Shown here: positions 10,801-14,279 of the stretch, piece after piece
Layout: each line of letters opens with the position of its first letter
Position numbering within the stretch: the first letter of the stretch is position 1
Source of the DNA: Saccoglossus kowalevskii
Taxonomy: Eukaryota > Hemichordata > Enteropneusta > Harrimaniidae
Assembly (NCBI RefSeq): GCF_000003605.2
Contig: NW_003141316.1
Span: 298,886 to 313,164, forward strand
Direction: 5' to 3'
Length of the DNA stretch: 14,279 nucleotides
Made by a program: the position numbers and the translations under genes
Notes under the pieces: model-generated
Databases searched by the model: none
What the model saw: only the letters and a program-made list of their open reading frames with translations
Told to the model about the DNA's origin: nothing

Positions 10801-13800
10801 TGGTAGACATATACATGTACATTTGTTTGTACTGAACACAGATATCGTCAGTGCTTGTTAATAATTGTAAAAAAAGTATAGCCTGTGTTTTTTGTCAATT
10901 GTCACAATAGTAGTGTACATTCTTTGTTTTGTAACCTTGCGTCTGTAAGTCTGAGATTATTGTTGCAAAATTAACAATTTTCAATTTTCTTAATGTATAA
11001 AATAATAGATGTTAGGAATTTCCTCAATCTTGGGCGATATGAGAAATTCAGTTCTAAGCAACTGATGTACAAGATCCGAATATCTGATATTGATTGGTGC
11101 AAGACATCTAGTAGTCATGTCAGTCCACAAGAGTCATTGGAAAGAGAATTTATAGTACAGAAGCTGCTCACGTGGTTACTCACTCATGTAATAATGGTCA
11201 TTCTTAAAGTATGTATCCCAACTTAAGGCTAAAAAAATTGTTTTTCATTTTTTTTTTTTCAATTTTGCATACCAGTTATGTGCGCCACCTATGGTGGAAT
11301 GAGGTAAATATTTTCTGTTTCAAAGTATATTTTGTGGATTCCAATAAATCTTTAGTGTATGTATTTAAAAGCACATGTTAATAATACGGTATATCTTGTG
11401 GGATTGAATAATCTTTAATCTAAATCTAAATTAAAACTGCATCATGATGCTGATTGTCAGTCATCATCAACTCCATATTTTTTTATTTCAAATTTCTTAT
11501 TTTGATGTATATTTTTGTTATTTTTGCTAAAAAGAGATATTCTCTACATTACCTTACAAAGTCTGATTGCTTTGATATTTGAAATGAAGGTACCTCAGGT
11601 AACCCTCTCTCAGTTTTGTTTATTTGAGATGATTTCTTCATTTTGATGAATATTTTTGGCATTTTGTCATTTGTAAAAAGTGATATTTCCACTATTTTTA
11701 AAAAAAATGGTTATTCCAATTGCTTTGATATTTTATATGTAGACACTTTTAGTGGACCTCCATTCTCAAGTAGTGATCTGATTCTGTTCTTCCTATTTAC
11801 AGTCAATGTTTTACATCACAGAATCCAGTGTGTACAGAAATCATGTCTTCTTTTATCGAAAAATGGTGTGGAAAGATTTGAAACGTTTGGGAATGAAAGG
11901 TGAGGAAAAACTTATAAATTACAAAATTGCCTTGGGTTTCAATGAAATTTAGTAACAAACTGGCAACCATTTTGTAGTATTTTTCAATTGTCAATTTGGT
12001 CTCATTTACATGCCAAATTTTCTTAACATTATTCCTCTATTCTTTGAGCTCTCAAATCAAATACATAATACAATTTCAACAGTAACTGTGTTGTTAATAA
12101 TGACCTGTTATTGTAATAAGTATGGCCAACCAGACAATGTCTTGTTTAGAGTCATATTTTAAGTTACTTTAAAATTGCCTCTGATTGGTTACCAAGCCTT
12201 TCACCTAACAGTCTAGCCAATCAGACACTGCTTTGCTTGCTTTGTTTCAGATTATGTAGAGAGAGGAGTTTTACGAAAGTTGCCAAATGATATTGGTGAA
12301 GAAAAAAGTTTAAAATTTGGTTTCTACAACTTGAGATTTTTGCCAAAGAAATCAAGTGTACGACCGATAATCACTAAGTCTGTAATCCCACAAGTAAGCT
12401 GCAAATCAAACATTTTTACTGAGATCAAATATGTTGTGTATATCAATCCGCCATTTTGAAACCAGTTAGATTTCGCTAAAATTCTATTAACAAATAAGGT
12501 GTAAGGTAAGTTACAATTATGCCATCCCTTGCCGAAAATGTTTTTCAAAATAGAGAGGATTACACCTTGATACAATTTCTATTTGTGGTTTGAAACAATT
12601 AAATTAGGGGCATTTTGAAGGAGATGGGCGCTTAGCTGAACATGAACCCGAAAATTTGAATGCCTCGAAAGGGGGGGGTGGACGCTTAGCCGAGCATGGA
12701 CGCTAAGCCGGTCAAGTACGGTATGTAGAAAGAATTTATTGATCAGCCAACAAATCATTACAATATGTTTATTTGATTTTTCAGGTGAAAACAAAAAACT
12801 TCAACTTGAAGGCTGCATTAGAGACGTTAAAATATGTTACGGTAAGATTTGTCACCGCTTCATATGTGCTATATGTAAATCACAGAGGTGTTAAATAAGT
12901 ATTATTTTTCACTATACAAAAAAGGGTATTTTTAGTTTATATATGTTCCATTAAAGATGTGCTTCAAATAGATCAAATACAGTGTTTGTATTCTCTCCAA
13001 TTTTCAACAAAGTGCAAAAAAAGACACTTGTATGCTCTCGTCTCACAATAGTAGTAATAGCTAGCACAGTAGTAGATTAAATTTTTTCTTTTCAGAAAAA
13101 ATCTCCCGAACTCGTTGGGTCTGCTGTATTTGGAATGCATGATGTTTATGACATTTGGAAAAAGTTTGTCAATAACGCAAGACAGAAAAACTACAGGTAT
13201 AGATTATTGGTTTAATCTATAAATACAGTATGAAATAATTTTGTGTGTGTAGAATATAAGAGAATTGGAGTATTGAAGGTGTCTTGTAGGTATATTTAAA
13301 TGAGGTCTGGTGTATACAAGAGTGGATCAGATGTGAAATTGGGGTTTTATAAAATTGTTCAGATGTAAATGGTTAGATCTGCATATATAAGATTGGTCAA
13401 GTGTATATAATATGTGTTATCTCAGTATCTGAAATGATCATGATTATATAAAAGTGGATCAGGTGTTGTTAATATGTAGAATCTATTAAATATTTTTGAC
13501 ACAAATTTTCATTCAATATCACTGATGTCTTTTTTGTAGCGAACTTTATTTTGTAAAGTTGGATATTGAGAAATGTTATGATACAATGATACAGTATCGG
13601 TTGATGTGCATCTTGGTGGATATATTAAACCAGGAGGTATGTATGTAACACAGACATATTACTGTAATTCTAATGAAACATACATATAGTATTGAAGACG
13701 AAGTTCATTTTATTACAGACTGTAGCTATTACACTGATGAAAAGGATATTATGTACACTGAATTTACCAAGGAAATCTCCACTTTCCAGTCTGAAAACAA

Positions 13801-14110
13801 TATCAACAAGTTTATTATCCTTATTAATACCACAGTCCCGGTGTTGAGGGACTGTGTTAATACTAACCATTGAGTTAGATAATTGTACCTGATTGACTAT
13901 CCCAATCTTAAAATTGCATTCCCATGTAATTTTTCAAATCTGTGAATTATCAAAAATAATGTTTTTGTTTTAAAATATGATATATCAAAAGTAGATATCC
14001 TGCCCTGACCTTTCAATATTTTTTTCGTTTTGAGAGAACTGAAGGTTATCATTCCTAAGACGAGCATATCTACAATTAAAAAGACTCTACAAACAAATCC
14101 TCTTAACTCA
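1724..14110 (+). CDS. TERT: Telomerase reverse transcriptase, partial gene, 17 exons (3' end outside window)
   Basis: TERT is the catalytic subunit of telomerase; it copies the template of the telomerase RNA onto chromosome ends in the nucleus. The join is 1724-1839, 2972-3083, 3867-3931, 4307-4392, 5141-5183, 6680-6741, 6999-7099, 7950-8017, 8816-8871, 10477-10626, 11009-11208, 11803-11899, 12251-12393, 12785-12841, 13096-13196, 13540-13644 and 14035-14110. It is 1638 nt, 546 codons, frame kept at every GT-AG junction with no stop. Domains by residue: TEN about 1-140 (RVGDDV at 98-103), FLY-type segment 149-182, CP motif 220-231, QFP region 258-316 (WGSNHN 275-280), T motif 356-361, RT motif 1 413-418, motif 2 422-425, motif A 489-500 with catalytic Asp 494. 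A basic stretch at 188-195 could be a nuclear signal. Odd points: a very short TEN-RBD linker and many small exons. Motif C and the C-terminal extension are not in the window. Identity as TERT is near certain; individual junctions are hand-predicted. Confidence 0.95.
2010..2360. repeat. Degenerate 32-bp tandem repeat with TGACATCA cores
   Basis: TGACATCA-like cores start at 2019, 2051, 2083 and 2115, exactly 32 bp apart, each with a GAAACACAA block between. Further, more diverged copies (near 2223, 2254, 2345) continue to about 2360 with irregular spacing. The core resembles a CRE/AP-1 type site, but the repetition is best explained as an old satellite. It lies in intron 1 of TERT. Confidence 0.75.
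2449..2902. repeat. 21-bp minisatellite, about 18.6 units, in TERT intron 1
   Basis: From 2513 to 2902 the unit ATGCACCATGGGATCACCAC plus A repeats 18 full times and once partially, without a single indel. Two diverged 21-bp units (2471-2512) and a trace at 2449 precede it. Unit variants: CATC instead of CACC in units 6, 8, 14 and 16, GATTACC in unit 8, CATAATG in unit 2. Because 21 is a multiple of three, long ORFs appear on both strands (heptads MHHGITT and MVHCGDP); they are repeat artefacts lying within an intron. Confidence 0.97.
2972..3083 (+). CDS. TERT: TERT exon 2: TEN domain
   Basis: Residues 39-76. The acceptor is CAATTTTTCAG and the donor CCA|GTAAGT, both strong. The exon ends in phase 0. 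The peptide contains VGWNENY followed by FTFEQFSYLKDIISRL, which fits the vertebrate TEN segment where a tryptophan is followed by a 'SFxxVSxLKELVxRL' helix. The match supports both the frame and the exon 1 splice choice. Confidence 0.88.
3084..3866. other. TERT intron 2, nothing further recognised
   Basis: 783 bp of AT-rich intron, with low-complexity AATAAAA/ATGAAT sequence near 3690-3740. A small TEN exon could hide here because the KNVLAFG segment is missing from the assembled protein, but I found no candidate with good junctions. Confidence 0.5.
3867..3931 (+). CDS. TERT: TERT exon 3: TEN domain, tandem acceptor
   Basis: Residues 77-97 plus two bases. There are two possible acceptors six bases apart, TTTTAG at 3866 and TTTCAG at 3872; both keep the frame and differ by Phe-Gln. 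The donor is GAACG|GTATGG. The peptide ends TDVWETLLER, which leads into the RVGDDV motif. The vertebrate KNVLAFG segment that should lie before it has no clear counterpart; either it is lost in this lineage or a small exon in 3084-3866 has been missed. Confidence 0.85.
3932..4306. other. TERT intron 3, no feature seen
   Basis: AT-rich intron sequence with no repeat or ORF that I can support. Confidence 0.5.
4307..4392 (+). CDS. TERT: TERT exon 4: TEN domain core (RVGDDV)
   Basis: Residues 98-126. The acceptor is TATTTTTTCAG and the donor TTTCAG|GTAAAT. The peptide RVGDDVITHLL is the most recognisable TEN motif, nearly identical to the vertebrate RVGDDVLVHLL, and it continues to FIQISG, matching the vertebrate 'YQVCG' end of this strand. 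The exon enters in phase 2 and leaves in phase 1. Confidence 0.95.
4393..5140. other. TERT intron 4, no feature seen
   Basis: AT-rich intron. Short - strand ORFs (4591-4788, 4873-5085) have no recognisable domain, no good start context and no matching composition, so I treat them as chance. Confidence 0.5.
5141..5183 (+). CDS. TERT: TERT exon 5: end of TEN domain (43-nt exon)
   Basis: Residues 127-140. This small exon encodes ADIHKLKSSVSSE after the shared Gly codon. The acceptor is TCATGGCAG and the donor GAGAG|GTGAGT. It covers the vertebrate 'CGPPLYQL' position where TEN ends. In vertebrates a long, poorly conserved linker follows; here the next exon goes almost straight to the FLY-like segment. 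Confidence 0.8.
5561..6510 (+). mobile_element. 950-bp DNA transposon derivative, probably PIF/Harbinger type
   Basis: The ends are identical 35-bp inverted repeats, 5561-5595 and 6476-6510, beginning ACCATGGAGGTAAAAAGAGA. They are flanked by TAA on both sides (5558-5560 and 6511-6513); a TTAAA duplication with the TIR starting at CCATGG is equally symmetric. A three-base TWA duplication is typical of PIF/Harbinger elements. Inside is a short ORF with a good ATG (5787-5981) but no complete transposase, so it is non-autonomous. The perfect TIRs suggest a recent insertion into TERT intron 5. Composition is more GC-rich, with more CpG, than the host intron. Confidence 0.85.
5787..5981 (+). pseudogene. 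Residual ORF in the transposon, possible transposase N-terminus
   Basis: The 64-codon ORF begins MATIDNAHEFDYD and has an acidic half rich in D and E, then AAIFLYMVYKEN before a TGA. Many Harbinger-type transposases begin with an acidic stretch followed by a hydrophobic 'AxxxxYxxYKRRR' helix, so this could be the truncated N-terminus left after an internal deletion. That identity is inference from a short similarity. The rest of the element, including an unrecognised ORF at 6195-6413, shows no DDE catalytic domain. Confidence 0.4.
6680..6741 (+). CDS. TERT: TERT exon 6: FLY-type segment
   Basis: Residues 141-161. The acceptor is AAATTTCAG and the donor TCAT|GTAAGT. MSMFYAKTTKEKLPKS aligns with the vertebrate 'FLYSSGDKEQLRPSF' segment at the start of the RNA-binding domain: hydrophobic-Tyr, then a K-E-x-L core. 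The in-frame join to exon 5 and exon 7 supports it. Confidence 0.85.
6742..6998. other. TERT intron 6, no feature seen
   Basis: 257 bp of AT-rich intron with a long pyrimidine tract before the exon 7 acceptor. Confidence 0.5.
6999..7099 (+). CDS. TERT: TERT exon 7: RNA-binding domain start, basic tail
   Basis: Residues 162-195. The acceptor is GTTTTTAG after a long T-run; the donor is AAAAAG|GTGAGA. FKLSEYNASISGALNLLSSI matches the vertebrate '[20 protein letters not shown]' helix. The end, YKKTKNKK (188-195), is strongly basic and could act as nuclear localisation or RNA contact sequence; that is inference. Confidence 0.87.
7192..7350. mobile_element. Small TIR element with CAGGG ends
   Basis: The left end CAGGGTTTGCG and the right end CGCAATCCCTG are inverted, and the same six bases TGATGT lie immediately outside both (7186-7191 and 7351-7356). 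CAGGG termini are common among hAT elements, which usually duplicate eight bases, so the superfamily is open. The 159-bp element is non-coding and sits in intron 7. The rest of that intron (7357-7949) shows nothing I can name. Confidence 0.7.
7950..8017 (+). CDS. TERT: TERT exon 8: RNA-binding domain before CP motif
   Basis: Residues 196-217 plus two bases. The acceptor is ACATTCCAG and the donor CATCG|GTATGT. VQRMHPRFLELKKLMIRLLQ corresponds to the vertebrate 'QRYWQMRPLFLELLGNH' stretch just before the CP cysteine. Confidence 0.9.
8222..8378. mobile_element. GC-rich TIR element with TGCGCATGC arms
   Basis: The left AGCGGGGGAG and right CTCTCGCT ends are imperfect inverted repeats, flanked by TAA at 8219-8221 and 8379-8381. 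TGCGCATGC recurs in both arms as an inverted pair (8240-8248 and 8352-8360), and GGGAGTCG occurs as a direct repeat at 8227 and 8336. Centrally lies the palindrome TGTTTATAAACA. The island stands out as CpG-containing in an AT-rich intron 8. The TAA duplications fit a Harbinger-type MITE. The remainder of intron 8 has only short ATCACTAATCACCAATA repeats near 8670-8705. Confidence 0.65.
8816..8871 (+). CDS. TERT: TERT exon 9: CP motif
   Basis: Residues 218-236. The acceptor is TTTTCACAG and the donor AAAAA|GTAAGA. HCNYHILLNRYCP is a textbook CP motif (C-x-Y-x-x-L-L-x-x-x-C-P), involved in telomerase RNA binding in known TERTs. The 56-nt exon is followed by a basic SKSKK stretch. Confidence 0.93.
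9006..9107. repeat. Three tandem 33-36-bp units with octamer-like palindromes
   Basis: Units at about 9006-9038, 9039-9071 and 9072-9107 share GCTATGCATATGCA-like starts and AGCTG/GGCTG-like ends. The third has the palindrome TTTGCATATGCAAA, which resembles POU octamer half-sites. It lies in intron 9. Confidence 0.6.
9677..9919 (-). other. Acidic ORF on the - strand in TERT intron 9, uncharacterised
   Basis: An 80-codon ORF; the second half is acidic and S/D/E-rich (SDDFSFMDSFSENE, later DPDQDFDNDF at the stop). I do not recognise it. It could be a last exon (an acceptor-like AATATAG sits within it), a transposon remnant or chance. No polyadenylation signal is evident downstream on that strand. 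The surrounding intron 9 (8872-10476) also has a poly-A run at 9291-9307 and an unrecognised + strand ORF at 9213-9422, with no feature I can support in 9920-10476. Confidence 0.2.
10477..10626 (+). CDS. TERT: TERT exon 10: QFP region, WGSNHN
   Basis: Residues 237-286. The acceptor is GTCTTGACAG; the donor is AGGA|GTATCC, chosen because it restores frame with exon 11 and gives the expected FLRN sequence. VYCYIRAVVYKLIPRKLWGS followed by NHNREAFLR is almost point-for-point the vertebrate [21 protein letters not shown]..RFLRN. This is one of the strongest exons for the TERT call. Open frame upstream of 10477 is intron read-through. Confidence 0.96.
10627..11008. other. TERT intron 10, no feature seen
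   Basis: AT-rich intron without recognisable repeats or ORFs. The extension of the exon 10 reading frame past 10626 is intronic. Confidence 0.5.
11009..11208 (+). CDS. TERT: TERT exon 11: QFP region to T motif
   Basis: Residues 287-353, the longest exon here at 200 nt. The acceptor, AAAATAATAG, is poor close to the junction, with its pyrimidines 15-30 bases upstream; the donor is CTTAAA|GTATGT. The peptide has FLNLGRYEKFSSKQLMYKI then DIDWCK, matching vertebrate '[20 protein letters not shown]' and 'DCAWL', and later WLLTHVIMVILK before the T motif. Confidence 0.94.
11496..11736. repeat. Two diverged direct repeats of about 95 bp in intron 11
   Basis: 11496-11584 and 11636-11736 share TTTTGATG.ATATTTTTG, AAAAAG.GATATT and ATTGCTTTGATATTT in the same order, about 140 bp apart. 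This looks like an old tandem duplication. The start of intron 11 (11209-11495) holds only T-rich and AT-rich sequence. Confidence 0.65.
11803..11899 (+). CDS. TERT: TERT exon 12: T motif
   Basis: Residues 354-385. The acceptor is CTATTTACAG and the donor GAAAG|GTGAGG. SMFYITESS then RNHVFFYRKMVWKDLKRLGM is the telomerase-specific T motif (FFYVTE...FYRKSVW..L). This motif is found in TERT and not in other reverse transcriptases, so the exon excludes a retroelement origin for the gene. Confidence 0.97.
11900..12250. other. TERT intron 12 with inverted CCAAT motifs
   Basis: CTGATTGG (about 12181) and CCAATCAG (about 12217) form an inverted pair, with a related GGCCAACCAGACA further upstream near 12124. 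No other structure was seen; a regulatory role is not shown. Confidence 0.4.
12251..12393 (+). CDS. TERT: TERT exon 13: RT motifs 1 and 2
   Basis: Residues 386-433. The acceptor is TTGTTTCAG and the donor CACAA|GTAAGC. LRFLPKKSSVRPIITKS carries motif 1 (LRFxPK) and motif 2 (xRPI), the start of the finger subdomain of the reverse transcriptase. The preceding VLRKLP...FYN region is the expected spacer after the T motif. Confidence 0.97.
12605..12724. repeat. GC-rich repeat fragment with CGCTTAGC.GA units
   Basis: GGGCGCTTAGCTGAACATG and GGACGCTTAGCCGAGCATGG are two related units, followed by GGACGCTAAGCC and ending TACGGTA. The block stands out from AT-rich intron 13 by its GC content and eight-G run. 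It looks like a dispersed repeat fragment; I cannot name the family. Confidence 0.5.
12785..12841 (+). CDS. TERT: TERT exon 14: RT fingers, 57-nt exon
   Basis: Residues 434-452. The acceptor is GATTTTTCAG and the donor TTACG|GTAAGA; phase 0 at both ends, so skipping it would keep the frame. VKTKNFNLKAALETLKYVT corresponds to the vertebrate 'RLTSRVKALFSVLNYE' helix between motifs 2 and A. Confidence 0.9.
13096..13196 (+). CDS. TERT: TERT exon 15: RT domain before motif A
   Basis: Residues 453-485 plus two bases. The acceptor is CTTTTCAG and the donor CTACAG|GTATAG. SPELVGSAVFGMHDVYDIWK matches vertebrate 'RPGLLGASVLGLDDIHRAW': the same G-x-x-V-x-G-x-x-D-[IV] pattern. Confidence 0.95.
13270..13480. 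repeat. Degenerate tandem repeat in intron 15
   Basis: Sequences like TATACAAGAGTGGATCAGAT, TATAAAATTGTTCAGATGT, TATATAAGATTGGTCAAGTG and TATATAAAAGTGGATCAGGT recur with spacing of roughly 40-70 bp. It is strongly diverged, so boundaries are approximate. Confidence 0.5.
13540..13644 (+). CDS. TERT: TERT exon 16: RT motif A
   Basis: Residues 486-520 plus two bases. The acceptor is TTTTTTGTAG. ELYFVKLDIEKCYDTM is motif A; Asp 494 is the first catalytic metal-binding aspartate and Tyr-Asp follow at 499-500. The donor is uncertain: GT dinucleotides at 13637, 13641 and 13645 follow one another. The one at 13645 (GTAT|GTAACA), joined to an acceptor at 14034, gives CIELKVIIPK, which aligns without gaps to vertebrate 'CVRRYAVVQK'. 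The stronger-looking donor at 13637 would lose these residues; the one at 13641 joined to 14037 gives a stop. Confidence 0.92.
13673..13873 (+). pseudogene. Fragment resembling the C-terminus of a non-LTR retrotransposon ORF2
   Basis: The 66-codon ORF includes SIEDEVHFITDCSYY, then a charged helix and NNINKFIILIN. Many LINE ORF2 proteins end with a C..C....ED/E..HF...C..Y zinc-binding motif followed by a 'KF/xxLM' helix, which fits this order; the first Cys pair is missing. It lies in TERT intron 16 (13645-14034) and carries no reverse transcriptase domain, so it is at best a 5'-truncated relic. The similarity is from memory of family patterns. Confidence 0.5.
14035..14110 (+). CDS. TERT: TERT exon 17: after motif A
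   Basis: Residues 521-546. The acceptor TTCGTTTTGAG and donor AACTCA|GTGAGT are predicted from frame and similarity. ELKVIIPKTSISTIKKTLQT resembles vertebrate '[20 protein letters not shown]'. A TGA at 14006 in the same frame rules out extension upstream. The alternative start at 14045 would pair in phase 0 with the other exon 16 donor. This is the least certain of the later exons. Confidence 0.7.
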
Positions 14111-14279
14111 GTGAGTGTGTGGTATTACTGTGTTCACACATGTAGCAAGATCCAGTGTTCAACCCATAGCTAATTTTACCCCATGATAGATTACCCCAAT
14201 GTCACCTATTTAGCTAAGGTTAGGGGGCTAATCTCAACCCAAGGTTCAATGTTTAAAGCAATGTCTCAATTAATATGTT
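14111..14279. other. Start of TERT intron 17, runs off the window
   Basis: The sequence begins with the donor GTGAGT. No further TERT exon is recognisable before the end of the window, so motifs B', C, D and E lie outside. Confidence 0.6.

Noticed and set aside
11643-11903. ORF overlapping TERT exon 12.
   Set aside because: It is in a different frame from the T motif and is a shadow of exon 12 plus intron.
13670-13870. - strand ORF opposite the retrotransposon-like fragment.
   Set aside because: Shadow of the + strand ORF; no recognisable motif.
14205-14235. GGTTAGGGGG near the window end as a telomere-like repeat.
   Set aside because: A single occurrence, not repeated; no internal telomeric tract.

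Overview
The window is AT-rich, intron-containing eukaryotic DNA. It carries one recognisable host gene, on the + strand: a telomerase reverse transcriptase (TERT) gene cut off at its 3' side by the window edge. I assembled 17 coding exons by hand. All joins keep the reading frame, and the assembled 1638 nt give 546 codons without a stop. The product shows the TERT landmarks in order: an N-terminal TEN domain, an FLY-type segment, the CP motif, the QFP region with WGS.HN, the T motif (FYITE), RT motif 1 (LRFLPK), motif 2 (VRPI) and motif A (KLDIEKCYD). Motifs B', C, D, E and the C-terminal extension must lie beyond base 14279. Many short exons (43-200 nt) in AT-rich introns, and several repeat styles common in marine invertebrates, suggest a mollusc-like or other lophotrochozoan animal. 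That taxonomic guess is an inference and is weak.

Layout. Bases 1-1711 are upstream sequence with two copies of one TA-flanked terminal-inverted-repeat element in opposite orientation (272-478 and 614-797), a double CCAAT palindrome near 1000 and a 254-bp fold-back repeat (1131-1384). Exon 1 (start codon 1724, with an alternative at 1691) lies after a strong splice acceptor, so an untranslated or coding exon further upstream is likely. Intron 1 holds 32-bp degenerate tandem repeats around TGACATCA, then a perfectly phased 21-bp minisatellite of about 18.6 units. Exons 2-5 finish the TEN domain. Intron 5 contains a 950-bp DNA element with identical 35-bp terminal inverted repeats, TAA target duplications and a short residual ORF, probably a PIF/Harbinger derivative. 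Exons 6-9 carry the FLY segment and the CP motif. Introns 7 and 8 each contain a small terminal-inverted-repeat element. Intron 9 is the longest (1.6 kb), with a triplicated octamer-like motif and an uncharacterised acidic ORF on the - strand. Exons 10-12 complete the RNA-binding domain, and exons 13-17 enter the reverse transcriptase domain. Intron 16 contains a fragment that looks like the C-terminus of a non-LTR retrotransposon ORF2.

I see no tRNA, rRNA, CRISPR or prokaryotic feature and no second confident host gene. The most interesting points are the very compact TERT (motif A Asp at residue ~494 against 712 in human, with almost no linker between TEN and the RNA-binding domain), the splitting of the human exon 1-2 region into about ten exons, and the density of hairpin-forming or tandem elements around a telomerase locus. 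I did not find evidence for a wholly new biological system.
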